DNA from: Musa acuminata AAA Group
Lineage: Eukaryota; Streptophyta; Magnoliopsida; Zingiberales; Musaceae
Direction of reading: 5' to 3'
Length of the DNA: 64,000 nt
Assembly: GCF_036884655.1 (NCBI RefSeq)
Contig: NC_088340.1
Location: 11,624,501 to 11,688,500, forward strand
Positions within the stretch are counted from its first letter, which is position 1, and the number at the start of each line of letters is the position of its first letter. The notes below the pieces were generated by a model. It was not told where the DNA came from and did not search any database. It saw only the letters and a list, made by a program, of their open reading frames with translations. The position numbers and the translations under genes are program-made. Below, one piece after another: positions 32,195-42,928 of this stretch.

Positions 32195-32857
32195 TGTTAG
32201 GACCCTTTTTCTGAGCTTTTGAATAATGTTTATTGAGTCTATTTAGTTCAGTTGTTTATTGAGTCTATTTAGTTCAGTTAGAGTCAAGTTGAGGTTATTT
32301 AATATTTATTTATTATTAAGAGTCCAAGTCCTAGTGGACTCTAGGTGGAACTCTATAAATAGTGATGTAACCTTTCTTTTGAAAGCAATCAATCAATCAA
32401 TGAAATATTATTCCACTCTGTGAACAAACTCTAGGAGGCCGATCCCCTCGAAGTGATCAAGGAGGGTCAATCCCCTCGAAGCGATCAAGGAGGCCGATCC
32501 CCTCGAAGCGATCATTATCATTCCCTTTTCTCCCCTTTCTTCCACGATAAGACCTTAAGGTCATATTATTTGGTATCAGAGCGACGATAAGACTTTAGGG
32601 TCTTACAATTTGGTATCAGAGCCTTACCATTTCATCCCCTTTTCTATCATTTCTTTTATTTCTTTTAGGATAAGACTTTAAGATCTTATCAATTGATATC
32701 AGAGTCTTACCATTTCATCCCGTTTTCTATCATTTCTTTCATTTCCTTTAGGATAAGACTTTAGGGTCTTATTATTTGATATCAGAGCCTTGCCATTTCA
32801 TCCCCTTTTCTATCATTTCTTTCATTTCTTTTAGGATAAAACTTTAGGGTCTTATCA
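32195..32857 (+). repeat. 3' LTR of gypsy element 2
   Basis: A 663-bp LTR, almost twice the length of the LTR of element 1 because of the expanded hairpin plus primer-site modules. It starts TGTTAGGACC, has TATAAATAG at 32354-32362 and three 28-bp units, and ends GTCTTATCA. Confidence 0.83.
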
Positions 32858-32917
32858 AGGATTTTGTTTTATGTTCTTCCGCGATGCATGTGATATCACC
32901 TCCAAGATTACCCAACA
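32858..32917 (+). repeat. 3' LTR of plus-strand copia, last segment
   Basis: The final 60 bases of the copia LTR, ending ACCCAACA, followed by the target duplication CGTAG (32918-32922). Confidence 0.85.
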
Positions 32918-32927
32918 CGTAGGCCTC

Positions 32928-32957
32928 AATAATAATAATAATAATAATAATAATAAT
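32928..32957. repeat. (AAT)10 microsatellite
   Basis: An uninterrupted run of ten AAT units in the host copia leader. The plus-strand element has only three or four units at the same place (about 9760). Confidence 0.95.
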
Positions 32958-33649
32958 CACATCACACACATACATCATATTATATGATCCATGATCATCT
33001 ATTCACATCATACAACATATGTACATATCATTATAGACTACTAGATAAATAATAATAGTTAATTAAATCTTTTAATTAACAAATAATTTTTTTGAAATTA
33101 AGGATATACAAGGGTTTTTTGATTTATGAATGATGTTTATATAATTTGGATAGAAAGGACAAACCTCAAATTTTTAAAAATCGAGAGGGGTAAAATTATC
33201 TTTTGTTTAAAAACCTACCCTCCTACGATGCGATCATTGCCACCCCATCGATAGTCACACTACCCATAAGAGGCTCACTTGCGGGAGCTATGCCCGTAGG
33301 TGCCGCCCTTGTGGTAGCGTGGTAGTTCAACCATCACCTTTCAAGCAGTTGCTATCTTGCATATAGGCCACCGCCTTGCACAAGGGCGGCCACCTCTGCA
33401 TGCAAGCGGCTTGCCAGCGGGCGTCGCCCTTGCATGCAAGTGGCTTGCCTATAGGTAGATTGTCGCCAACCGCCTGCAACCCCTGTCCGTAGGTATCCTA
33501 CTATAGGGCTACAAGAAGCCTTTGGCCAATTTGTGAGTTCAATAGTTAATGCACTTTCTTGCTTTTTGCATCAACAATTTTGATGTCAAAAGCCTTTCTA
33601 AAACACAACACATACAGTTCAAAAACTAATCTTTCGCACGAACAACCTG

Positions 33650-33661
33650 ACTCTGATACCA
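33650..33661 (-). other. Primer-binding site of host copia
   Basis: On the minus strand TGGTATCAGAGT, one change from the perfect tRNA-Met site, next to the LTR end. Confidence 0.8.
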
Positions 33662-33662
33662 C

Positions 33663-35089
33663 TATTGGAAAATCTTGGGGTGACATCATATGTATAGTAG
33701 AAGAATAGAAAGGAAAATCTTAGATTTTCATAAAAAGGTTTCATCGTTGTGCAAAGATTGGTTCGCAAAACTCGCGAAACCAAAAAACCACATGTGTTAA
33801 GGGATGTGTCCCCTAGGGAGATCGTATATCCTTGAAATCCTGTAGATCCATGGGAGAGGATGAAAGAGGTCAAGTGTCGTTCTCTCTAATGGTGATCCAC
33901 ACAGCAGAGGCTACAAAGATGCTCCTTAAATCACTGTCCAAATCTCCTCGCTACGCATACCACGCAATCAAGAAGGGGTCGATCCTTCTTGTTGTCTATA
34001 CACCCCAAATAGGGGTTGCTGGCTGAGGAGGCGAAGGGGAGAGGAGAATAGGAAGTGATAGCCAAAAGGGGTTCTAGCCTATGGCCTTTTGGTTCCCTCT
34101 TATTTATAGAGGCCCCGTATCAACTTAACCCTAATGAATCCTGTCCTATTGGGTACTGGATCTTCATCTAACTACCTAAGTCTCTTAGATTAGTGGCGCT
34201 TTATCCAATAATCTCTCATTGGATCTTATTAGATCTTATCTATGGGATCCAATAATTCAGGTGCTCATTGGATATCTAATAAAATATGGGCTCCAACGGA
34301 TATCTCATATCTTAACCTCTACTCGTCGTAGCACCAACCATATGTGTGTGATTCTCTAAGCCCAATATCAAGCTAGTCGTGAGTCATACATGTCAGAAAG
34401 AGAGAACTCTTTCTCTCTCAATCTAAATAACCCTAGCTAGGGATTTGCCTAAGCAAAAACACATGAGATATTCTTTTCATGACATTGAGAGTGGATAATC
34501 CTCTTTCGATACTTAATAGCCCTCATAAGGTTGGCTACCACTCCCGATGATTGGTTATGCTAGATTTGAAACTTTCAAGTCTATAAGTCCGGTATCAAAG
34601 AGTAGAATACTCATACATGGTGTCTCAAGTCTAAGGACCAGATACACCATTGGGACGATATAATCGCTATTTGATAATGAGGTATCATCAACAATCTAGC
34701 ATTCCATGAGTAGATCAATCAGTGAACTCATTCTTTAATAAGCACCTACGGGATACCCCTAGTGTCCTCATACGAGTAACTATGAGACCAGCCACCTCTA
34801 TTATATGGATGGGTATACAATATACTAATCTATCCGGTCATCTCGATGTCCTTCTCGAGTGACCTATGACCGGGATTATTTAGGATCTGTGTTTAAGGGT
34901 GAATTGGTCTCATTATCATGATCTCATCACGATCCGAGTTTCATTGCATAGATCCATGGACATCACAATATATATAATAGATAATATAAAGTAAAAAAAT
35001 ATTAAATAAATAATAAGAAAAAAGAGTATGTATCATATCATAAGTGTCATTACTCACGTAATTGACTTGCAAAATACCTTTGACTAGCA
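33663..35089 (-). repeat. 5' LTR of minus-strand host copia
   Basis: A 1427-bp LTR reading down from TGCTAGTCAA (35089) to the end at 33663. It is homologous to 7437-9048 and shorter by internal deletions. Its outer flank (35090 onward) is the left edge of the low-copy region with the gene. Confidence 0.83.
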
Positions 35090-36625
35090 AATTGGAGATA
35101 GACCCAAAGATTTTACATATAATAAAATGTTAGAAATGAATGGCACTGTAGACACCAACTTACCCATAATATTGGCAGATAAAGTTCTAACATCATAGAA
35201 AAGACAACAATAAAGTAGATCCAGAATACTTTAGCAAACATTATAGTAGAAAAGACAACAATAAAGGAGATCTAGAATACTTTAACAAACATTATACGAA
35301 GCCAAGTTACTTTGTAATAAGATTTTTTTAAGAAGGCTCTACACTCTTGGTATGTTAGAATCCACATCGGTAAATTATAAATGGTATGAGAAGCAAATAA
35401 GCTTGCCCAAGCTGGTAGGTAGATAATGCATCTAAGGTCACCAAAAGATGAGAGGAGATTTGTTAGAACATTTGGTTGGTAGCAGCTTGAACACATTACC
35501 TGAACTTTCTAATTAGATGCATGACAAACGATGATTTCAGAGTTTAAAGGAATTCTTCTGAGCTTATATCACGTGAAGAAAAGAAAGAGACTGAACACCT
35601 TGTCATTTTCTTTGGATTACTATTCTATTTAAATTTCTTTGCGGTGCACATATATTTAGCAAATTCATTCTTCATAACATATATTTTTCTTGTAGAATAT
35701 GACGTAGGGAATTTGGAATTCTTGGTTTCTTAAGCATTTCCACGTAGATAAAGTTTTTACCTATTAAAAAGCTCATAATTATCCTTAAACTACTACTTAT
35801 TCTTACATGCAAATTTTCATTTTTCTTATCTGATTCTCTTTAGTCGTGTCTTAGAGAATATCCTAGGACGAAATGTTAGTAAGCATTATTCTAAAAAGCA
35901 AAGCTAGTTGATTCTTTCTGTTCTTGTTTTGTTCCTTTATAATCATTTATAATTTGGATACATGATGATTTTTCATTCATCCCATTGATCATGTTTTAGA
36001 GTGGCGTTAGAGCAAATTGATATGCATTCATTATTTTCTTTTTCTGCTATCGATTTGGTGTCGAGTCATTGCTCGCATATCCTAATGAATGAGTAGTTTT
36101 ATTATGAAAATATGTGGAAAGGGACAATTTAAAGGAGGCGACAAGATCTACCTGCCAACAATACCCAATGCTACTGCATCTCATTGACATGCTTATCGGC
36201 ACCCTCGTTTTCCCAAAAAAAATAAATACAGTTAACCTAATATTTTATCCGAATCTCATTCGATGTATCGAGGCCTCCGACGTAAGAGAATCTGCATTCA
36301 TACATGGAACTTTCAGCCTTCACTTGCTTTCCCAGCCATGCATCTCATTGACCCATGTACTAAAATAATTTAATCTAACTTAAATATCAATAGTAAAACC
36401 CAGATTTCCACGTCTAATACAAATTAAAAAATAATTATTCCACATATAAAATCAAATTATAAATGTTTAGAATTGTTTATAATCCTTATGAACACTAATA
36501 AGGAATAATCGATACTAAATATTTAAAATTGTTTCTTTCTATAAAAAAAAATTCCATAGTTGAATTCTTTATTTCTTGCCTAATAATGGCTCTAGAATTC
36601 GGTAATATTTATCCGCCTCAATAAG
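35090..36625. other. AT-rich intergenic region upstream of the gene
   Basis: No transposon protein or LTR is recognised. The only structure seen is a 51-bp tandem duplication (35196-35297). Small open frames (35272-35496 minus, 36114-36368 plus) have no recognisable motif and are probably chance. Confidence 0.55.
35196..35297. repeat. 51-bp tandem duplication
   Basis: Two adjacent copies starting TAGAAAAGACAACAATAAAG at 35196 and 35247, with a few substitutions between them. Confidence 0.85.
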
Positions 36626-36633
36626 TATATATA
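36626..36633 (+). promoter_or_regulatory. Probable TATA box of the inhibitor gene
   Basis: TATATATA lies 67-74 bases before the start codon, in a good position for a transcription start near 36655-36665 and a short 5' untranslated region. No other promoter element could be assigned. Confidence 0.5.
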
Positions 36634-36699
36634 TTGATATCAACTTCGTCTCCTTGCGAGCACGCATAACCTAACCAAGCTATCGATAGTAGCAGATCG

Positions 36700-37239
36700 A
36701 TGAGGCCGTCCACCATCTGTATTCTCCTGGCGGTGGCAGTCCTCCTCCTCCACCACCACCTCCTCCCCGGGGTGGAGGCATCGGTTGAGAAGGCGTGCAG
36801 GGACGCGGCGAATAGCAGCCCCAATATCAACTATGACTTCTGCGTGGCGGAGCTCCTCCCGTACCCGGGGAGCGGGTCGGCGGACCAGAAGTCGCTGACG
36901 GTGATCGCGGCTACCTTGGCGAAGGACAAAACCACCAGCGCCAGCGCTAAGGTCAAGAGTTTGCTAGCCAGAACGAGTGATCCAAAGACGAAGCAGGGCT
37001 TGGAGTCTTGCGGGAGCGTCTACGAGGACCTGTTCTCCGACCTCAACACGTCCATCCCGGCCATCAAGGAGGGTCACCTGGTCGACGCCAGGACCTATCT
37101 TAGCGCCGCTGTGGACGCGCCCGACACCTGCGAGGACGGTTTCAAGGAGCTGAAGGTCCCCTCGCCCTTGACCAAGGAGGACTCCGACTTGACGCAGATG
37201 TGCACTATTGCTTTAGCCTTCACCAATATGCTGGGGTGA
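36700..37239 (+). CDS. Putative invertase/PMEI-type inhibitor, secreted
   Basis: A complete single-exon gene of 179 residues. Residues 1-27 form a signal peptide: hydrophobic ICILLAVAVLLL followed by a cleavage region near GVEA-S. The mature part has the four conserved cysteines of the plant invertase inhibitor/pectin methylesterase inhibitor fold: C33 and C48 in the N-terminal hairpin (KACRDAANSSPNINYDFCV) and C104 and C144 in the helical bundle (ESCGSVYEDL, DTCEDGFKE). A fifth cysteine, C168, is extra. NTS at 116-118 is a possible glycosylation site. SPNxNYDFC, CEDGFKE and SPLTKED resemble the 'putative invertase inhibitor' group that includes the plane pollen allergen Pla a 1. The family acts in the apoplast or vacuole on invertase or pectin methylesterase; which of these is the target cannot be told from sequence. 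No intron or lesion is seen. The codons are GC-rich compared with the AT-rich flanks. Confidence 0.92.
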   Translation: MRPSTICILLAVAVLLLHHHLLPGVEASVEKACRDAANSSPNINYDFCVAELLPYPGSGSADQKSLTVIAATLAKDKTTSASAKVKSLLARTSDPKTKQGLESCGSVYEDLFSDLNTSIPAIKEGHLVDARTYLSAAVDAPDTCEDGFKELKVPSPLTKEDSDLTQMCTIALAFTNMLG

Positions 37240-37380
37240 CTTTCTTGCCGTTACGCCTTTCCGTTAGTTATAGCTTTGATGTGAAGCTCCTCTGCCAAAA
37301 AAAAAAAATTTTTCTTTTTCGAGTGGTATAATTATTAGTAATATTGTAAGAAGAGGATTCTTTTTAATTACATGCAATCA
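37240..37380 (+). other. 3' untranslated region of the inhibitor gene
   Basis: AT-rich sequence with a run of nine A followed by T-rich sequence at about 37297-37317. It ends near the probable polyadenylation signal. Confidence 0.5.
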
Positions 37381-37386
37381 AATAAA
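37381..37386 (+). terminator. Probable polyadenylation signal
   Basis: AATAAA, repeated as AATAAAATAAAA, 142 bases after the stop codon. Plant signals are loose, so the exact site is uncertain. Confidence 0.45.
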
Positions 37387-37390
37387 ATAA

Positions 37391-38194
37391 AACCATGTTG
37401 ATTTTAGAGTAAAATAGTTCAACTGATGAATTGATTAGTTTCTCATACGTGAATTAAATCTGATTAGTCTCTTTTTCTATCTAAAACTATTTCAAACCCA
37501 ATAAAAATATATGATAATGCTTATGTGGGTCATAGAGATTTTGAAGACCCATTGCTATCCTTAGTTTTAATAGTTTTAGGGTAATGTTTCAAAATCTAAA
37601 AACTTAGGGGTAAAATAAACTGGGGTTCGAGGAGTTAGTTCATGTCTTGCTTACGATAAAATCTATGTTAGTACTGGTAGATGATGATGTCATTAGTTGA
37701 TTATCTCAATATCACAATTGAAGTGATTAAATGAATCAAGGTTTTGCTTAATTGATGGCCACAGCTACATTCTTCGCCCTTGTGCCACTAAATCATTTCA
37801 AGAATAGACCAAAAAAATGAAACTTCGAGATCGATTCAAGAATAGCAAATTGTTCAGCACAAAGAAATAAAAAATCCCAAGATCGATACTGGAAAGAAGA
37901 CACACAGTGAGGGAAGATGAAGGTAAAGGCTTGACTTGTCATGTCCTTTTTGTTTCATAAGATTATAATATATGAGTGCATCAAGATTCAAGTAAATAAA
38001 CATCACTTAATTAATTATAATTTATTTATTATAATTAATATAAATAAATTATAAATATTTATTATAATTTATTTATTAATTAAAATATAAGTAAAAAATA
38101 ATACTCGAGAAATATAGTGATGTCAACTCAAAAATAAAATTCAACTAGCTCTAAACCATTAGTAGATGAAAGTCTACTCTTTATTGGAATCCAA
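37391..38194. other. AT-rich intergenic region
   Basis: No gene or element recognised. A stretch of overlapping AT palindromes (TTATAATTTATTTATTATAA-type) occupies 38015-38090 and could extrude as a cruciform. Confidence 0.5.
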
Positions 38195-38435
38195 TTTAGT
38201 GCTAATAAGAGCCTATTTTAAAAATAAAAAATAAAACCAAAAAATTTCAACGATGTTGAATAGGAACATATATAAGTCAATTGTAAGACAAATACATATC
38301 CAAAAGTTAATCATCCTACTAGTGTATATCAAATATTCGAAGGAACACTCCTGTGAAAATATATAGAGAAGTTTTATCCTTCGAAAATAATTTATATTCT
38401 CCTAAGCGCGGATGTAGACAAACCTATATCATACT
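38195..38435 (+). repeat. Inverted repeat, left arm
   Basis: Reading plus, this arm matches the reverse complement of 39005-39250: both contain GTGCTAATA, AGTAGGAAC/GAATAGGAAC, AGTGTATATCAAATA, TTTATATTCTC and ACAAACCTATATCA in the same order. The arms are diverged and separated by about 570 bases of AT-rich DNA. Confidence 0.65.
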
Positions 38436-39004
38436 ATAAATAGCGAATGGAGTGATGCCCCTCGCCCATTAATTTTCATTAATTAATATCTTGCATGCAT
38501 GATGCTATTTGTAATACTTAATTTTAATAAGATTTAAATAATAGGTTATTAAAAATATTATTTTATTTCTTATGTAATTTCATCTTTGTAATCAACTACT
38601 ATTTATATAGTTTTAATCTAGCTTAAATTATACTAATCTATGATGGCTCCAAATTGATTAAATGAGGATTAAAGATTAATTCAATTAGGTTATAGTTAAA
38701 TCGAGTTCAATTTTATTGATTGAGTTAAGTTTAATTCAATTGACTACTAATTGATATTATTTGATAATAATGATATTCGAAAGACAAATTAAGATGTTTC
38801 ATTGTATTATTTCATCCCGATATATATATATTATCAGTATGAGATGATTTTGTTTTTCTATCAAGGGTAGGTAGGTCGATTCTCTTTGGGGATTAATGGG
38901 CTATCAGATGTAATGACTAGATGATTCCTCAATGCACTCTTGGGAAAAACATGTCATCACTTTGACGAGTGAGGGAAATTACACCATGTGTTGTTGGGAG
39001 TGTG

Positions 39005-39250
39005 ATATAGGTTTGTCTCTATCCATTGTTGGGAGAATATAAACTCATCTTATAGGATAAAGTCTCTTTATCTGTTGTTGGAGGAGTGCTTCTTCAGTTA
39101 TTTGATATACGCTAGTGAAATGATTGACTTTGAATATATATTTATTTTACAATCAAATTATAAAGGTTCCTACTTAGTATTGTTAAATTTTTTATTTTAT
39201 TTTTGATTTTTCAAATAATCTCCTATTAGCACTAGACTAGATTCCAATTG
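39005..39250 (-). repeat. Inverted repeat, right arm
   Basis: Partner of 38195-38435. It lies directly before the gypsy gag remnant at 39290, so the repeat may be untranslated sequence of that gypsy family present in both orientations. Confidence 0.65.
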
Positions 39251-39289
39251 AGAGTTCGGAATCATTTGTTTTTAAGGGCAAACTAGATC

Positions 39290-39800
39290 TAATATTTATT
39301 AAATATTGGATCCATCAAGTGGACAAATATTTGAAGTTATTGAATGTAGAGAAAATCAGAAGGTGTCCTTCGCTTCTTTCATTTTGAAAGAAAAGACAAA
39401 TACTTATTGGACCTCAAAAAAGAGGATGTTGGATGCAAGAGGCAATGTAGTGACTTGAGAGCAATTTAAAAATGAATTATGTGAATAGTTTTTTCCCTGA
39501 TTCAATCTACTTCTAGAAACAATAGGAGTTCTTTAGCATCCACTAGGGAAGTGGGATTGTGATGGAGTATGATCATTATTTTACTAAGTTGGTTCAGTTC
39601 TCTCTATATATTGTCTTTAATGAACATCAAAGAGTTCATCACTTTGAGAGGAGAATTTGTCTACTAATTAAAAATTCTATTATTACATTAATTTTACTAA
39701 CATATGCTAAAGTATTTAATCAAGCTGCACCAACTGCACATGGAGGTTATATTATTGACCTTCAAAGAAGGGTAAGAGTAGACAATCTAGACATTAGCAA
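39290..39800 (+). pseudogene. Decayed Ty3/gypsy gag fragment
   Basis: With several frame changes the plus strand encodes WIHQVDKYLKLLNVE, then SFASFILKEKTNTYWTSKKR, RMLDARGNVVT-EQFKNEL and MEYDHYFTKLVQFSLYIVFN (39559-39804). These are capsid segments of chromovirus-type gypsy gag. There are many stops and no protease or pol nearby. It is an old, truncated remnant, cut off at the SIRE-like LTR at 39857. Confidence 0.75.
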
Positions 39801-39856
39801 CTAGGAGCTTCAAGTAATTAAGTTGTCATGAGATGTAAGACTAATTATGTTTTTAC

Positions 39857-41184
39857 TATTAGGATCGTAACGACACAATGAGGAGAGGGGGTGGGGGGTG
39901 AAATAGTACTATAGCAATTTTATACAATTTTAAGTTTAGATCAATAAATCCATATCAAAAATGTGTTTAATCAAAAGTGTGAGTAAAGGCAGCAAGTGAA
40001 GTAAATCAGTAAGCAATAACAAAATAAAAACAAGAAAAGAGATGCAAACCGATTTACAGTGGTTCGATTTTCCTGACCTATGTCCACCCATGATTCTTCT
40101 TCCCTTAAAGCCACCGACTTTCACTATTGATCTTCTTTCTAATGGGTGAAGATCAACTACCCTTGTAATAGCTTTTCTCCTTTTAATAGGCTTAGGAGAA
40201 AACCTTTACACTCTCTCTTTTACAAGATCTTTCACCTCCGACAACTTGAAATCACCTCTAAACTCAAGAAGGAAGAGACTCAAATACATCTCAAAAAGAT
40301 AGTTTATAACACTTTTGTACTCAAGAATTTATGCTCCATCAAGCAAGTATGAGTGGGGTATTTATAGTCCCCAAAAGGCTTCAAGAATTAAGCCAAAAAT
40401 TTAAATCCCTGAATTTTTAAGGTACTAACAGTACTACCGTCAGCATTGGGCAGTACTACCACTATAATGGGACCACAAATAAAGGCTTTGGTGGTACTAC
40501 TATCGGCCTGGGTGGTACTACTGTTAAAACCACCAAAAAAGCACAAACAGTGCATTTTGACTGACTCAAGAAGTATTACCGCTTGGTCCTAGCGGTACCA
40601 CTGCCTAGGCCTATCTTAGGTCATCAATTTAGCCTTCTAATAGGCCCAATTCAGCCTTGATTTAAACCCAATGAGTTTTTTGACAAGTTGGCATGGTTTC
40701 AACCCAATACTAACTCAATTTGACCTAAAAAGATCTCGATCAAGACTTTTAAAATCCAACCACATATCCTGCATAATTATGAAGCTTTCAACACATTGTA
40801 TGTTATTTTGGTATATCATTCGATCTTTTGGCACTTCATCCAAACCTTCAGCACATTATCCTTTCCTTCGGTATATCGTCTAATCTATTGATATGTTAAC
40901 TTTTGCATGACATCCTATATTTTGATAAAATACCTGATTCTTCTAGCATAATGCCCAAACTTATAGCATGAAGTATAATCTTTAATAGGTCGACCAATCC
41001 TCTAGCTCGATGCCCAATTTTTGACATGATACTTTTCCCGGCACATCTAATTCTCTTGCTTCGACAATTTGCCTTTTGATAGTTTGAGTCTGTGAACGAA
41101 GTATTTTCTATGTTACTTATCTTAAAAGCATATTAGTTTATAAACTAATCAATTGATTTCATCATTAAAATTTGATATTCAATA
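39857..41184 (-). repeat. Diverged SIRE-like LTR (3' LTR, minus strand)
   Basis: On the minus strand the sequence starts TATTGAATATC with TTTGATGATGAAATC following, and ends GATCCTAATA, like the SIRE-like LTR at 22143. A TATA box lies near 40360 (minus). Purine tract sequence (AAAAAAAGAGAT) is adjacent at 41185-41196, so this is the 3' LTR of a minus-strand element; only about 130 bp of interior remain before the next LTR at 41316. Confidence 0.7.
40430..40605 (-). repeat. GGTAGTACTACC-type palindrome array
   Basis: Imperfect units with CAGTACTACC, GGTGGTACTACT and AGCGGTACCACTGCC occur about every 30-40 bases. The place in the LTR, close upstream of the TATA box, is the same as that of the GGCGGTGCAACCGCC array of 23001-23268, although the sequence differs. 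Confidence 0.65.
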
Positions 41185-41315
41185 ATCTCTTTTTTTATGA
41201 CGATAATCAATTGATGATAGAGTTTTAACCAAACTTCACCTATCTATATGTCATTTTAAAAGATTATGAGAAAATTGAATACAAATGATCATATGTTATT
41301 TTAAATGTATATACT

Positions 41316-42914
41316 TGTTAGTCATAGGTACCTTACAAGCCAATCACATAAGTGATGATACGTTTGACATGAAATACACTCTTTTAGTTTATTATTTATT
41401 TGATATTTTTTCTCATTTTATATTGCTCGTTGCATATATTGTGATGTTCATGGATCTATGCAATGAAAATCGAATCGTGATGAGATCACGATAATGAGAC
41501 TGCTTCACCTTTAAACATATACTCTAAATAATCTCGGTCGTTGGTTACTCAAGAGGGATATTAAGATAATTGGATAAACTTATGTATTGTATACTCATTC
41601 ATTTGATTAAGGCAGTTGATCTCATAGTTCTTCATATAGGGACACTAGGGATATAGTTTATGTGCTCATTGGAGAATGAGTTCATTGATCGATCCACTCA
41701 CGGAATGTTAGATTGTTGATGATATCTCATTATCAAACAATGATTCTGTTGTCTAATGGTGTATTTGGTACTTAGACTTGAGGCACCAGGGATCTCCTAT
41801 ATAAGTACTCCACTCTTTGATATCAGACTTATAGGTAGGAAAATTTTATATCTAGCACAACCGATTATCGGGAGTAACAATCAACTTTACGAGGGCTATT
41901 GAGTGTCGATAAAGGATCATCCACTCTTAGTGTCATAAGAGGAATATCTTATATGTTTTTGCTCAAGTAAATCCTTGGATAGAGTCATTGGATTAAGAGA
42001 GAAAGAGAACTTTGAGAGAATCCGATTAGAGCGAGATTCAAGAAGATTTCATATGGGCATGACAGCACCATGCCTGATATATGATCTCTAGGATATTAGA
42101 TGGATAAGGGACTATAGATACGTGATAACTAAGGACAGATAGGTCAAGTGGATTAGATTCACCTGTATCATCTAGGGATTGTGACGTAATGACATAGTAC
42201 GTCCGTAGTCGTTGAATCGAGTGAATTAATATAAAGATAATAATTCACTTACTCAAAAAAAGTTATGGCAAGTATGACTCACGACTAGCTCGATATTAGG
42301 CCTAGAGGGTCACATACAAATGGTAGGTGTTGCGATGAGTAGAGGTTCGAATATGAGATATCCGTTGGAGCCCATATCTTATTGGATATCCAATAAGCCC
42401 TTGAATTATTAGATCTTGTGAATAAAATCCAATAAAGGATTATTAATCCAAGAAGGTTGGGTAGTTGGATTGAGATTCAATAGGGTTAAGTTGACAAGTA
42501 ACCTCTATAAATAGGAAGGAACCAAATGGTCATAGGCTAGACTCCTTTTTTGCTACCACCTCCTATACTCCTCTCTTCCTCTCCTCAACCAACAGTCTCA
42601 GTTTGGGGCATGTGGACAACAAGAAGGGTCGACCCCTTCAAAATCGCATGGTACATATATAAAGGAGGATTGTGTAGCGATTTGAAGACTATTTTCACAG
42701 CCCCTATCGTGTGGATCACCACTTAAGAGGAGTATAGTTGACCTTCTTCATCCTCTCTACAGGTAACATATCTTGCATATATGTATAGTTTTTCGGTTTT
42801 ACGATTTTTGTGCACCAATCTTCGCACGATGATGAAACCTTTTCTACGTGAAATCTATGATTTTATTTTTTGTTCTTCCACTGCACATGTGATACTGCCC
42901 TAGATTTCCTAACA
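41316..42914 (+). repeat. Copia LTR followed by a primer site
   Basis: A 1599-bp LTR starting TGTTAGTCAT and ending TTTCCTAACA, homologous to 7437-9048 but more diverged. A perfect TGGTATCAGAGC follows at 42916-42927. The interior then stops after about a dozen bases, where LTR fragments in other orientations begin. It is the 5' LTR of a plus-strand element that has lost its interior. Confidence 0.82.
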
Positions 42915-42928
42915 GTGGTATCAGAGCC

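Larger units (their letters stand above)
29178..32857 (+). mobile_element. Gypsy gag-protease element 2, 5' end deleted
   Basis: Same family as 18600-21750: truncated 5' LTR (29178-29708), GC-rich leader, gag-protease pseudogene (31059-32108), polypurine tract and full 3' LTR (32195-32857). The left junction is a deletion joining copia LTR to the LTR interior within a shared ATAA, so no target duplication can be read. The right side resumes the copia LTR at 32858. Confidence 0.82.
7437..32917 (+). mobile_element. Plus-strand Ty1/copia element with duplicated gag-pol
   Basis: The element has a 5' LTR (7437-9048), a primer site (9050-9061), a long leader, two head-to-tail copies of gag-protease-integrase-RT-RNase H, and a 3' LTR that begins at 18090 and ends at 32917 after three nested insertions. 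The left flank is CTTAG (7432-7436) and the right flank CGTAG (32918-32922). The duplicated segment at 62845-62849 still reads CGTAG, so this is one 5-bp target duplication with a later change on the left. The gene order integrase before RT marks it as Ty1/copia. The lineage looks Tork/Angela-like from its RT motifs, but this is an inference. Confidence 0.88.
32923..33662 (-). other. Leader of host copia, 5' part
   Basis: Reverse-complement counterpart of 9050-9790: an (AAT)n run, AT-rich block, GC-rich block with GGCGGC runs, then the primer site. Read on the minus strand it joins, through the insertion site, to 7431. No gene is present. Confidence 0.75.

Noticed and set aside
18090..32917. 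Treating the 29-kb region as independent solo LTRs and fragments
   Set aside because: The four LTR pieces are collinear parts of one LTR separated by elements with exact target duplications, so a single split 3' LTR is the better model.
36114..36368. An 84-codon frame just upstream of the inhibitor gene
   Set aside because: AT-rich, no signal or domain, no support for a start site; probably chance.
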